From NCBI RefSeq assembly GCF_002007645.1, contig NZ_CP019791.1, forward strand, positions 3,402,593-3,466,592: a DNA stretch of 64,000 nucleotides. The letters run 5' to 3'. Numbering within the stretch: position 1 is the stretch's first letter; every line of letters starts with the position of its first letter. Shown here piece by piece: positions 10,301 to 18,064 of the stretch. Origin of the DNA: Anaerohalosphaera lusitana. GTDB lineage: Bacteria; Planctomycetota; Phycisphaerae; Sedimentisphaerales; Anaerohalosphaeraceae. The position numbers and the translations under genes are program-made. The notes under the pieces are model-generated. The model was given only the letters and a program-made list of their open reading frames with translations, was not told where the DNA came from and made no database searches.

Positions 10301-10408
10301 CGAACATATCTCGATATGCTCCCGCACCTCACCCACCTGATCGGCACCAGCAAAACCGCCGACCATCTCTGCGATCATATCCCGGATGTGCTCGCATCGT
10401 TTCATCAT
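7370..10408 (-). CDS. Membrane anti-sigma factor with a large repeat-rich extracytoplasmic region
   Basis: 1012 residues. The first 40 residues carry the zinc anti-sigma (ZAS) motif H31-x3-C35-x2-C38 ('EHIEICSDC'). One membrane helix is at about 96-114. The remaining roughly 890 residues are a string of Ig-like / carboxypeptidase-regulatory-type modules with recurring 'G.V.D..G.PV.GA.V.......G...TDE.G.F.(L/F)..(I/L)..G.Y' pattern, for example near 285-345. The first codon overlaps the end of the ECF sigma gene by 4 bp (ATGA), so the pair is translationally coupled. Inference: the outer repeats sense a surface or cell-wall signal and the ZAS domain holds the sigma factor. A family-level match to one known anti-sigma was not recognised. 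Confidence 0.85.
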   Translation of the reverse strand: MMKRCEHIRDMIAEMVGGFAGADQVGEVREHIEICSDCREYERALREEDELLREFAASTQADMGQRMARVMDEVRSQEAVGNSNGFSVRYVLRRAAVWSAAAVIVVGVLIGFAVMKDEGGSDEPIAVEQGQDEILERDVQNEIAVAEPVEEVRDSSDEWALEQEFDLLDVYYANKDVEGLTSMLYEGQQESRLLAATYLSDLGGDEEMQILREFAEGWEGEGINPFDRAADRIATRMEDQTETKAAGEVAAVAKADTSDAENREDSFRSVDANVGVVRGPYLSGTVRDAVTGEPVGGVTVKLYGPSFYKAVTDEQGFYRFSGIEESGNYVVGVESPDYLGLGRWWNAPLVALRDGVALVKDMRLERGCKAVVRVFDEAGMPVRKAKVRLSWFGGGNDDENYARGRSDDDGIAVVGAVKASQVPYMVSVWHDDYAPAERVVRLEDVNVDSQVEFVLQKGMAVKGYAHYSDGVPAEGANIIARPKGWQGGSREYESGRVDEFGAFVLENIVPGEYSFWAKFDSEGLEYAYPLEQMRLPLEGKKPVMLDIGQKSPEVMSSISGVLSFDEGLDPGFVYISVTSAQGSTKNVMLRSDVTREFEIDGLESGYYRLVFSGRYIETKVMEGVQSGGEKLNVRLEAREKAHIKGVVLAGDTGEIIPRFQVRLHRVIDGEGERRPHPGGWYHFQSRDGRFDVEADDGVYRVEVDAEGWAPTLSEPIDTEASSGVLVELQRGGDLIGRVVDTEGRPVAGAKVIPLSKAGESWREASESFFSDAGHVLTDENGVFVLEDLPVGMETIKVVHEFYADKVVGEIEVRAGDDRVGIEVVVEPWANIDGFVFTEDGRPDVNAELVFYTFDDGRAVRVGTVLADEEGYYSADGLPAEWVYVVQEDGDGAGVICRGVPAVSGVSVRVDMGSDESAKVGRLVVDGEPASGVELMVTSDGVEGLADVRWIGVTGSEGEFSVRGVPEGLYDLYCREDGGEWVNAGSVEFYSGLTELGVIEVGTVGSAVDTDEQ

Positions 10409-10944
10409 ACGCTTTCCCCCTCTTGCGTGAGTATCGCATGCAGCTCCTGCCTCGCATGCCTCAACCTGCGATAAACCCCCGAATCTGATATCCCCAACTC
10501 TTTTGCGATATGCTTGGGACTCTTGTTCTCAAAATAATAAAGCATCAGAGGAAGCCGGTTCTCCTGGGGCAGCATCTTGATCGCCCCTTCCAGATCGACA
10601 GCGTTTTTCTCACTGTCCGCCCCGGATTTCTTGAGTCCTTCCGCCTGTTCAGCCACGATCTCACGCCCACGCGTCCGCCGCCTGAAAAAGTCGATACACA
10701 GATTCCGCGCAACCCGAACCACCCAACTGCCGAACTGCCCACCATCCTCCAGACTCTCGATTCGTGTAAACGCCTTTACCATTGCATCCTGTGCTATATC
10801 CTCTGCATCATGGACATCCCCGGTCAGCCCCATACAGACCGAAAACACCCTCTTATAGTGCCTTTCCACAAGCTGCCCGTACGCATCCCTGTCGCCTTGC
10901 TTACATGCAAGGACCAGTTTTTCGTCCTTCCTTGTTGTCAACAC
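10405..10944 (-). CDS. ECF-type RNA polymerase sigma factor
   Basis: 179 residues with both ECF regions. Region 2 is visible as 'YGQLVERHYKRVFSVCMGLTGDVHDAEDIAQDAMVKAFTRIESLED' and region 4 as 'LPQENRLPLMLYYFENKSPKHIAKELGISDSGVYRRLRHARQEL'. It is the first gene of a two-gene operon with the anti-sigma (4-bp overlap). Such pairs usually autoregulate. I could not identify a matching -35/-10 motif upstream with confidence. Confidence 0.95.
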   Translation of the reverse strand: MLTTRKDEKLVLACKQGDRDAYGQLVERHYKRVFSVCMGLTGDVHDAEDIAQDAMVKAFTRIESLEDGGQFGSWVVRVARNLCIDFFRRRTRGREIVAEQAEGLKKSGADSEKNAVDLEGAIKMLPQENRLPLMLYYFENKSPKHIAKELGISDSGVYRRLRHARQELHAILTQEGESV

Positions 10945-11280
10945 GGGCTCCTTGATCGACTTCTAAAATACAGACGTACAACTCGTCTAAGATATGCAAA
11001 AAAAACGAAAAAATCCACCCCTTACTTCAGAGCTATACCTAACGAACTAATATCTGAACCTTTTAATCCTCTTTCATCCCCATTTACAGCCGTTCCCGCG
11101 TATAAATAGTAATGTGCGACGAAAACGACAAAATACAAATAATCAGGACAAAAACTGCATTGCCAAAGTTTTTTCAGCAACTAACATATAAGTATAAGAC
11201 TCACAAAGGCTTGCCCATAAAGATAGGAAACGCTAAAAACCAAAAATACAACTAATTCTGTTATCTTGGGAGACACAAAA
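10945..11280. other. Divergent intergenic region
   Basis: About 335 bp, AT-rich, between the ECF sigma gene (leftward) and the YSC84 lipoprotein gene (rightward). No gene or RNA recognised. A GGGAGA ribosome-binding site at 11268-11273 serves the downstream ATG at 11281. Confidence 0.4.
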
Positions 11281-11844
11281 ATGAGGACATTTACAAAACA
11301 TCTTGTGCTGCTGGTAGTTTCCTCAATGGCGATCTGTATTACAGGATGCGCCACAGCACCAAAGTCAGCCGAATCCAAAGACGTACTCCAGGCCCAGGCG
11401 CAGGAAGCCATCGCCGCATTCAAACAGAAATCCCCGGGAATACAGAGATTTCTCGACGAATCTGCCGGCTACGCGGTCCTGCCCAAGGTCGTAAAAGGAG
11501 GCTTCTGGCTCGGCGGCGCATACGGCAAGGGAATCGTTTACGAAGGCGGATCCCGCATCGGCTACTGCGACATGACACAGGCTACCCTCGGATTCACCTT
11601 CGGCGGCGAATACTTCCGCGAAATTATCTTCTTCAGGGACTCAAGCGACCTGCAGAAGTTTAAGACCGGCGAATTCACCTTCTCCGCCCAGGCCACAGCT
11701 ATCGCAGCGACTTCAGGAGCCGCATCAAAGGCTGACTACAAGGATGGATACGCAGTATTCGTTCTGGCTGACAAGGGCCTGATGGTCGACGCATCCATAG
11801 GCGGTCAGAAATTCGACTACCTCTCCGAGTGGCAGGCCCAGTAA
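11281..11844 (+). CDS. YSC84/SYLF-domain lipoprotein
   Basis: The ATG at 11281, preceded at good distance by GGGAGA, is preferred over the in-frame TTG at 11266. Lipobox ITGC follows the signal peptide. The SYLF (Ysc84) domain is visible as 'FLDESAGYAVLPKVVKGGFWLGGAYGKGIVYEGG', 'GYCDMTQATLGFTFGGEYF(R)EIIFF' and the C-terminal 'AVFVLADKGLMVDASIGGQKF'. SYLF domains bind phosphoinositides or lipids in eukaryotes; the bacterial lipoproteins have no settled role. Monocistronic with a terminator behind it. Confidence 0.9.
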   Translation: MRTFTKHLVLLVVSSMAICITGCATAPKSAESKDVLQAQAQEAIAAFKQKSPGIQRFLDESAGYAVLPKVVKGGFWLGGAYGKGIVYEGGSRIGYCDMTQATLGFTFGGEYFREIIFFRDSSDLQKFKTGEFTFSAQATAIAATSGAASKADYKDGYAVFVLADKGLMVDASIGGQKFDYLSEWQAQ

Positions 11845-11866
11845 CCAATAACCATCAGATAAACTG

Positions 11867-11904
11867 AAAGCGTGCGTATCCTCAAAATAGATACGCGCGC
11901 TTTT
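11867..11904 (+). terminator. Terminator after the YSC84 lipoprotein gene
   Basis: Long inverted repeat, AAAGCGTGCGTATC paired with GATACGCGCGCTTT around a short A-rich loop, ending in TTTT. The nearly symmetric A/T flanks suggest it may also work for the leftward mscS transcript. Confidence 0.75.
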
Positions 11905-11971
11905 GGCCATTCATTATCTGGCTCAAAAGCTCGGCTCAGACGCTGAACTTTTGCAGGAAGGCATTCTGTTT

Positions 11972-13270
11972 TTACTCGGCCTTGCGCACAATAAACTCCG
12001 AATTCAGATCCGCCCCGCTCGGCTCCTGGAACAGACGCAGCTCAAACTCACCGACAACCGCCAGCAGATGGTCGAAAATGTCCGACTGCACTCCCTCATA
12101 GTGCACCCATCGCTTATCCTTGCAGAAGGCGTATATCTGCACCGGAAGCCCGTGCGGCGTGGGCTCAAGCTGCCTTACCATCATAGTCATTTCCTGATTG
12201 ACCATAGGATGATTCTTCAGATATTCTGAAGCGTAGGCCCGAAACACCCCGATATTCGTCATCCGTCGGCCGTTTACCAGCACCGAATTGTCGATCTGGT
12301 GCTCAGCATTGTATTTTTCGATCTCCTCCTGCCGCCTTTCGATGTAGCCCCCCAGATAATCGAATTTTTTGAATCGCTCCCGCATCTCCGGCGTGCAGAA
12401 CTTCACCGTCGTCATGTCGATATAAATACATCTCTTCATCCGCCTGCCGCCCGACTCGCTCATACCCCGCCAGTTCCTGAACGAATCACTGATAAGCGAA
12501 TAAGCGGGCACAGTAACGATCGTCTTGTCCCAGTTCTGCACCTTCACCGTTGTAAGCGTAATATCAACCACATCACCGTCTGCACCATACCTGCTCACCT
12601 CGATCCAGTCACCGATACGCACCAGGTCGTTCGCCGTCAACTGTATACCCGCAACAAATCCCAGTATCGCATCCCTGAATACCAGGATAATTACCGCCGT
12701 CATCGCACCCATGCCGGCAAATATCTTGGCCGGATTGTTAGACAGCAGAATCGCGAGCACAAACACAGCCGCCAGAGAATACATCAAAACCTTAACGATC
12801 TGAATGAACCCCTTGATCGGCACACGCCGCGAAACCTCGAACTCCTTGTATATCGCCAGCCCCGCACTCAAAAAAGCGTCAAACGCGAACGCCCCCGCAA
12901 GCACCAGATACACCTGCGCTCCGTTCCTCAAAACCGTACAAAGCGTACTTCCTTCACCGAAGAGCCCGCACGCCGTCGCGTGAATTACAATGCCCGGCAC
13001 AAGATGCGCCAACCGATCAAAAAACTTGTGATTCACCAGCGCATCATCCCACTTCGCCGCACTGCGTTTGACTACTTTCTCCACACCCTTGAAAAAGATT
13101 TTTTTAGCTATAAAATGCGCAATGACAGCCAGGACAAACAGCCCTACAAGCACTGCCCCCGCACTTATGACATCAGCATGCGGAACAGCGGACTCTTCAC
13201 CGAAAATAAGGTTCTTGACCCTGACTACAAAAGCAGTGCCTGACTCCCCTGAACTTAGCGCATCGATCAT
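11972..13270 (-). CDS. MscS-family mechanosensitive channel (YbdG-like)
   Basis: 432 residues. Four to five hydrophobic segments in the first half end in the pore helix region 'AGMGAMTAVIILVFRDAILGFVAGIQLTANDLVRIGDWIEV', the MscS core motif. It is followed by the beta domain 'GDVVDITLTTVKVQNWDKTIVTVPAYSLISDSFRNWRGM', with 'FRNWRGMSESGGRRMKR' characteristic of YbdG/MscM-type members. These channels release solutes on osmotic downshock. The long insertion between beta domain and C-terminus fits the YbdG subfamily. Monocistronic. Confidence 0.92.
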   Translation of the reverse strand: MIDALSSGESGTAFVVRVKNLIFGEESAVPHADVISAGAVLVGLFVLAVIAHFIAKKIFFKGVEKVVKRSAAKWDDALVNHKFFDRLAHLVPGIVIHATACGLFGEGSTLCTVLRNGAQVYLVLAGAFAFDAFLSAGLAIYKEFEVSRRVPIKGFIQIVKVLMYSLAAVFVLAILLSNNPAKIFAGMGAMTAVIILVFRDAILGFVAGIQLTANDLVRIGDWIEVSRYGADGDVVDITLTTVKVQNWDKTIVTVPAYSLISDSFRNWRGMSESGGRRMKRCIYIDMTTVKFCTPEMRERFKKFDYLGGYIERRQEEIEKYNAEHQIDNSVLVNGRRMTNIGVFRAYASEYLKNHPMVNQEMTMMVRQLEPTPHGLPVQIYAFCKDKRWVHYEGVQSDIFDHLLAVVGEFELRLFQEPSGADLNSEFIVRKAE

Positions 13271-13498
13271 CTCGCAAACTCCTTAACAATTATCCGGAAA
13301 CTAAACATAATAGCCTGCTTCACAACCTGCGTCAAATATTTACGACTGGTCATATTACGTTTCCTAAACCTCTTCTTGCAATTCTTCATCAAATCAGCTA
13401 CAAATGCGAACCATTCTTACCGAAACAGTAATAATTCGTAAAAGAAGCCGCGGGAAACCTCCCCGGCCCTTACAGCGTTAAAGAAAGGATTAAAAAAA

Positions 13499-14563
13499 AT
13501 GAACAAGACTTCTGAAAAGTTCCTCCAGCAGCTCCTCGAGGCCCCCTCTCCGTCCGGCTTTGAACAACCCGCTGCAAAAGTATTCCGTGACTACGTCAAA
13601 AAGGACGTCGACCAGCTCATCACAGATGCCCACGGAAACACCATAACCGTACTCAACCCCAAGGCTAAATTCAAATTCATGCTCGCCGGCCACATCGATG
13701 AGATCGGCCTGATGGTCACTCACATCGACAAGGATGGCTATATCTACACCGCACAGGTTGGCGGTATGGACCCGGCCCTCCTCATCGGTCAGCGCGTAAA
13801 GATTCTCACCGAAAAAGGCAATGTCTTCGGCGTCATAGGACGAAAAGCCATCCACCACATGACCCCCGACGAACGCGGCAAAGGCGTTAAAATGGACAAC
13901 ATTTGGGTCGACATCGGCGCAGACTCCAAAGAAGACGCACAAAAACGCGTCGAGATCGGCGATCCCATGGTAATCGACGTACCTTACCGCCGCATGACCG
14001 ACGACAAGATCGTCTCCCGCGCAATGGACGACAAAGCAGGCGCATTCATCGTCGCGGAAGTCATGCGCAGACTCGCCAAAAAGAAAAAGGACCTGAAGAT
14101 CTCCGTCATCGGCGTCGCGACCGTACAGGAAGAGCTCGGCCTCCGCGGCGCGATAACCTCCTCCTACTCCGTCAACCCCGACGCAGGCATCGCCATCGAC
14201 GTAGGCTTCGCATCCGACCATCCCGACACCGACAAGAAAAAGCTCGGCGATCTAAAACTCGGCGAAGGCCCCAACCTCCACCGCGGCGCAAACATCAACC
14301 CCGTCCTCGAAAAGGCCCTGCTCAAAACCGCCAAAAAGCACAAGATCCCCTACCAGATCACAGCAGAGGCTCGTGCAACAGGCACCGACGCTAACGCAAT
14401 CCAGCTTTGTCGCGGCGGCGCAGCAGCAACCCTGATCAGCATCCCAAACCGCTATATGCACACACCCGTCGAAATGATCTCCATCTCCGACATGGACAAC
14501 ATCATCAAGCTGATCGTCGCCTATATCACCGAACACCCCGCAAACCGCGACTACAGAATATAG
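13499..14563 (+). CDS. M42 family metallo-aminopeptidase
   Basis: 354 residues, normal for the M42 family (TET/FrvX/YsdC-type glutamyl or general aminopeptidases). Metal and catalytic motifs: 'LAGHIDEIGLMV' (H65, D67), 'RAMDDKAGAF', 'VATVQEELGLRGA', 'AIDVGFASD' and the C-terminal 'NRYMHTPVEMIS', whose His is a metal ligand. These form cytoplasmic dodecamers that degrade peptides. Monocistronic and followed by a terminator. Confidence 0.95.
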   Translation: MNKTSEKFLQQLLEAPSPSGFEQPAAKVFRDYVKKDVDQLITDAHGNTITVLNPKAKFKFMLAGHIDEIGLMVTHIDKDGYIYTAQVGGMDPALLIGQRVKILTEKGNVFGVIGRKAIHHMTPDERGKGVKMDNIWVDIGADSKEDAQKRVEIGDPMVIDVPYRRMTDDKIVSRAMDDKAGAFIVAEVMRRLAKKKKDLKISVIGVATVQEELGLRGAITSSYSVNPDAGIAIDVGFASDHPDTDKKKLGDLKLGEGPNLHRGANINPVLEKALLKTAKKHKIPYQITAEARATGTDANAIQLCRGGAAATLISIPNRYMHTPVEMISISDMDNIIKLIVAYITEHPANRDYRI

Positions 14564-14586
14564 CCCCAAACAACAGCAGCAAACTC

Positions 14587-14618
14587 AAAAGGTGTCGGCC
14601 GCAAACCGGCACCTTTTT
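14587..14618 (+). terminator. Terminator after the M42 peptidase gene
   Basis: Stem GGTGTCGG/CCGGCACC (one G-T pair) with a 7-base loop and a run of T after it, 27 bp past the stop. Confidence 0.8.
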
Positions 14619-14673
14619 CTTGCGCACAGAATCACATGCATTAAATGGATAAGTAATCTCAGCCGTATAATTC

Positions 14674-14760
14674 CAAAGTCCGCCGAGAATGGACCCCGAT
14701 AAAGTTCCTTGGAGGCGAAGCTGTTAAATTCTGCGGCGGCTCAGTACGAATAGCCCGAAC
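14674..14760 (+). repeat. Dispersed intergenic repeat, copy A
   Basis: Begins AAGTCCGCCGAGAATGGACC and contains GCTGTTAAATTCTGC about 30 bases later. Related copies are at 25361-25449 and 47888-47966, all in the same orientation, with a possible short copy at 38445-38487. It lies between two convergent genes. No coding potential is evident. Confidence 0.65.
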
Positions 14761-14797
14761 AATCGAGGAACACAAATCTGCTGAAAACACTCCCGAC

Positions 14798-15895
14798 TCA
14801 CCCCTGTAGATACCGCCCCAGCACATCGCGCACCATCGCAAACACCCTCTCCGCCCCCAGCTCCCGCATGCACTCCCCCGCCTCGCATTCAGTCAGCTCC
14901 TCGCCGTACTGACAAGGCTGACAACCCTCACCCGCCGTTATCACCACGTTCTTACCCCGCCCGCCGTTCTTCACAACGCACGTCGGCCCGAATATCGCAA
15001 CCGCCCGCGCCCCCACCGCATCCGCCATATGCATCGGCCCGCAGTCGTTACCAACCACCCCCGCAGAATGCTTCAAAACCCACGCCGACTCAGCCAGACT
15101 CAGCTTCCCGCGTAGATCGACCACCATCTCATCCTCAAAAACTCGCTCGTCTACCTCATCATCCTCCGTCCCAACCACACAAACCCTGCACCCCTGCCAT
15201 TCCTTCCGCACCACCCCGATCAGCTCCGCATAATTCGGCCACCTCTTCCACCGCCACCTGTCATCCGTCTTCCCGCCAGGCAGCACGCAAAGCCAGGGCT
15301 CCGCCAACTCATCCGCAACCGCAGGCTTTCTCACATTCACATACGACCATGGCGCGGGCCCGCGATACCCCAGCCGCCTGGCAAGATCGACATTGTAATC
15401 CCGCTCGTTCCGCAGGAACCACTTACCAAGCGCAGGCCGCGAAACAAAAACCTCACCCCGTTCAAAACCATCCCCCACCTCATTCTCCGGAAATCCGTGC
15501 CAGCCCCAGAAAGGCACGAAAGTATAATCGAACCGCCTGCCCGCCAGCTCCGCCCGATCACTGCAAACCTCATCCACGATGCACCACTCACCGAACATAT
15601 CCTCATAAGGCGTCAATATCGTCAGCCTGCACTTCGGCCACCGGATACGCAGCGCCTGCACCAACGGCGTCGCTTCGATAACGTTACCTATCCCTCCCGC
15701 ACACATGACCACCAGAACCGCGGGCCTTTCCTCCAGCACCTCCCTCTCTCGCAGTTCACGCCTGCAAACGGACCTGTAAACCCACCGCTTCAAAAACTCG
15801 CCGGCCGAAAGAAACCGGTCCGCACCCCACCTCGCGGCCCCATATAGCCTCACAGATTTCAACAGCTTTGATATCTTCATATCGCCGGTCGGCAC
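14798..15895 (-). CDS. Glycosyltransferase family 9 (heptosyltransferase-like)
   Basis: 365 residues. GT9 features: 'VVMCAGGIGNVIEATPLVQALRIRWPKCRLTILTP' (N-terminal nucleotide-sugar fold start), and in the C-terminal half 'VLPGGKTDDRWRWKRWPNYAELI' and 'GNDCGPMHMADAVGARAVAIFGPT', the donor-binding region. The family adds ADP-heptose or related sugars to lipid-linked glycans. It begins 7 bp after the DAHP synthase gene, so they share an operon. Start: MPTGDMKI; the internal ATG at residue 6 (15880) is an alternative. The C-terminus has a cluster of four cysteines (CQPCQYG...CEAGEC) like that seen in some heptosyltransferases. Confidence 0.88.
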   Translation of the reverse strand: MPTGDMKISKLLKSVRLYGAARWGADRFLSAGEFLKRWVYRSVCRRELREREVLEERPAVLVVMCAGGIGNVIEATPLVQALRIRWPKCRLTILTPYEDMFGEWCIVDEVCSDRAELAGRRFDYTFVPFWGWHGFPENEVGDGFERGEVFVSRPALGKWFLRNERDYNVDLARRLGYRGPAPWSYVNVRKPAVADELAEPWLCVLPGGKTDDRWRWKRWPNYAELIGVVRKEWQGCRVCVVGTEDDEVDERVFEDEMVVDLRGKLSLAESAWVLKHSAGVVGNDCGPMHMADAVGARAVAIFGPTCVVKNGGRGKNVVITAGEGCQPCQYGEELTECEAGECMRELGAERVFAMVRDVLGRYLQG

Positions 15896-15902
15896 CTGTC
15901 AA

Positions 15903-16922
15903 TTAAAGATCACGGTCTATCGCCTGCGCAACCCGCTTGAGCCTCTTCATAAGCTTATCCAGTGACGCAGGCGTTATCGACTGGGCCCCGTCCGAAGTAG
16001 CGTGCTCAGGATCCGGATGACATTCGATTATCAGCCCGTCCGCCCCAGCCGCTACCGCCGCTGTACTCATCGAAGGCACAAGGTGCGCGTGCCCCGTCCC
16101 GTGCGAAGGATCCACGATAACAGGCAGATGCGTCTTATCGTTCAATTCCGCAACCGCCGTCAAAGGCAACGTGTTCCGCACATACTCCTCGAACGTCCTT
16201 ATACCGCGCTCGCAAAGAATCACCTTCCCATTACCCGCGCTGATAATATACTCCGCTGCAAGCAGAAACTCATCCAGCCGAGCACTCATACCACGCTTTA
16301 ACAGCACCGGCTTGTCCACCTTGCCCAGCGCCTCCAGCAGCGGATAATGCTGCATGTTCCTCGCCCCGACCTGCAGAACGTCCGCATATTTCGCGACCAC
16401 CTCAACCTGCTCAAGTCCGATAACCTCCGTCACCACTGCAAGCCCTGTCTCCTCGCGAGCCTCAGCCAGCAGCTTGAGACCTTCCTCGCCCATCCCCTGG
16501 AAACTGTAAGGACTGGTCCGCGGCTTGAACGCTCCCCCTCGAAGGCCGATACACCCTGCCTTCTTCACGGCCCGAGCCGATGCCATCAACTGCTCGCGAC
16601 TCTCAACCGCACAAGGACCCGCGATGATCCCAACCTTGTTCGAACCCAGCGGAAAACGCTCAGGACCGATCTCGATGATCGATTTCTCTCTTTTAACCTC
16701 AAGTGAAGCCATTTTATAGGGCGCCAATATAGGAACAACTTTTTCTACCATGGGCGCATTCTCGATCGCACCCTTATCAACCGACCGCTTATCGCCAAGA
16801 CACGCAATAACCGTCCTGTCAGTACCGTAAATAACATGGTCCTTCAATCCATAATCATTAACCACGTCGACCACATGCTGTATCTGCTCCTTCGTCGCCC
16901 CGGGCTTCATTACTACGATCAT
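15903..16922 (-). CDS. aroF: 3-deoxy-7-phosphoheptulonate (DAHP) synthase, type I-beta
   Basis: 339 residues. First enzyme of the shikimate pathway, condensing PEP and erythrose 4-phosphate. N-terminal ferredoxin-like regulatory domain (about 1-70: '[21 protein letters not shown]') then the TIM barrel with '[15 protein letters not shown]', '[18 protein letters not shown]', '[14 protein letters not shown]', 'LLKRGMSA', '[10 protein letters not shown]' and '[12 protein letters not shown]'. These are the signatures of the AroA-beta/KDO8PS-like class. The fused shikimate kinase-chorismate synthase gene of the same pathway is about 16 kb away. Confidence 0.95.
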   Translation of the reverse strand: MIVVMKPGATKEQIQHVVDVVNDYGLKDHVIYGTDRTVIACLGDKRSVDKGAIENAPMVEKVVPILAPYKMASLEVKREKSIIEIGPERFPLGSNKVGIIAGPCAVESREQLMASARAVKKAGCIGLRGGAFKPRTSPYSFQGMGEEGLKLLAEAREETGLAVVTEVIGLEQVEVVAKYADVLQVGARNMQHYPLLEALGKVDKPVLLKRGMSARLDEFLLAAEYIISAGNGKVILCERGIRTFEEYVRNTLPLTAVAELNDKTHLPVIVDPSHGTGHAHLVPSMSTAAVAAGADGLIIECHPDPEHATSDGAQSITPASLDKLMKRLKRVAQAIDRDL

Positions 16923-17083
16923 TAAACTTGCTCCTGGCTCAAATATTTATTTCAGGGTTCTTATGAAATCATTCAGACCTGTTATTATAACGGCATTTCC
17001 CGCAACTTACTACAGGAATTACGATTTGACTCTTCCGAACTCGTATTCTAGAATCAAATACCGACCATTATTCGTAAAGGAAA

Positions 17084-17797
17084 ATGACAAATATGCTTAT
17101 TACAGCACTATCCGACATCCACGGCTCACTTGAAGCCCTAAATTCGAGCAAAAGTCTGCTCAGCGACCTGGCCTCATCCGACCTCGTCCTCATCGCTGGC
17201 GACATCACCAATTTCCAGGGCAAAACCCAGACCGCCGAGGTAATCACAGCCATCCGCCGCCACAATCCCAACATCTTCGCCGTCCCCGGCAACTGCGATA
17301 CCGCCGCCGTAGACGAATACCTCCGTGAACAGAACATAAACCTGCACTGCCAGACCAGAAAACACGCCGACTTCACCCTCACCGGCGTCGGAGCCCACGT
17401 ACCCTGCTCCCGCAATGACCAGGCCTGCAGCCTTGAAGAAAAACTGCAGGTCTGCCTCGATCACATCGCAGAAATGTCACATGCAGAAAATAATCTCATT
17501 TTCGTCGCCCACTACCCCGCCAGACACACCGCCGTCGACTCCATCGGAGACAACCACCACGGCGGAAGCTGGAACATCCGCGACTTCATCGAACAGGCCC
17601 AACCCCTCCTCGCCCTCTCGGGCCATATCCACGACGCACCCGGCACCGACCACATCGGCAGAACAACCCTCGTCAACCCCGGCTCACTCCGCGACGGATC
17701 ATACGCTCAGATTAGAATTGAACACGAACGCGTCAGGGTCCATATAGGGTGCATCAAAAAAAGGTGGCGCGAACATTTTGGATATGGTATAACTTAG
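17084..17797 (+). CDS. YfcE-like metallophosphoesterase, C-terminus rewritten by an IS insertion
   Basis: 237 residues. Calcineurin-like phosphoesterase motifs: 'ALSDIHGSLEAL' (D-x-H), 'LIAGDITNF' (GD), 'VPGNCDT' (GNxD), 'VAHYPARH' and 'LSGHIHDAPGTDHIGRTTLVNPGSL' (GHxH and NPGS). The ISKra4-like element begins at 17747 inside the gene. Joining the sequence across the 9-bp target duplication shows that the original protein ended ...RVRVHIKQV (224 residues). The insertion replaced KQV by a 16-residue tail (GCIKKRWREHFGYGIT) encoded by the element's end. All catalytic motifs are upstream, so the enzyme is probably still active. Confidence 0.9.
   Translation: MTNMLITALSDIHGSLEALNSSKSLLSDLASSDLVLIAGDITNFQGKTQTAEVITAIRRHNPNIFAVPGNCDTAAVDEYLREQNINLHCQTRKHADFTLTGVGAHVPCSRNDQACSLEEKLQVCLDHIAEMSHAENNLIFVAHYPARHTAVDSIGDNHHGGSWNIRDFIEQAQPLLALSGHIHDAPGTDHIGRTTLVNPGSLRDGSYAQIRIEHERVRVHIGCIKKRWREHFGYGIT
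17738..17746. repeat. Target-site duplication (left) of the ISKra4-like element
   Basis: GTCCATATA directly abuts the left inverted repeat. The same nine bases abut the right end at 19109-19117. Confidence 0.9.
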
Positions 17798-17824
17798 AGA
17801 AAAGGTTATTTTTCGAGGTATATC

Positions 17825-18064
17825 ATGTCACAGCAGGATTGGATTGAAGAAGCGGTTGCCGAATTTCGCAAGGGTTGCCAGGAGCTCCACGACGAGCTCG
17901 ATTCCGCGGCTAATGGGACGTTGCTGGATGTCAGCGATGATCAGATCGTCAGAACGCTTGAGCCTTTACTCAAGGATGTGCAGCGAAAGGCTATCCAGAC
18001 GGCATTGGAAAAATCCCAGACTGATTCGGACTACCGGCGTTGCGGCAAGTGTAAAAAAAAATGA
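17825..18064 (+). CDS. ISKra4-like transposase, upstream frame (ORF A)
   Basis: 79 residues: an acidic helical N-terminus and a C-terminal 'CGKCKKK', half of a CxxC zinc-binding pair. It ends in a run of nine A (18052-18060) and overlaps the downstream frame, which lies at -1 relative to it. The next frame starts with 'MRHKGSKSYEFITKRGNISLTGTYYHCSCG', which supplies the partner CxC. A -1 ribosomal frameshift on the A run would therefore rebuild a complete zinc-binding N-terminus. That is inference from frame and motif. Confidence 0.7.
   Translation: MSQQDWIEEAVAEFRKGCQELHDELDSAANGTLLDVSDDQIVRTLEPLLKDVQRKAIQTALEKSQTDSDYRRCGKCKKK

Noticed and set aside
13490-14221. Long minus-strand frame opposite the M42 peptidase gene
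   Set aside because: Val/Gly/Asp-rich shadow of C-ending codons on the other strand; the + strand frame has all M42 motifs.
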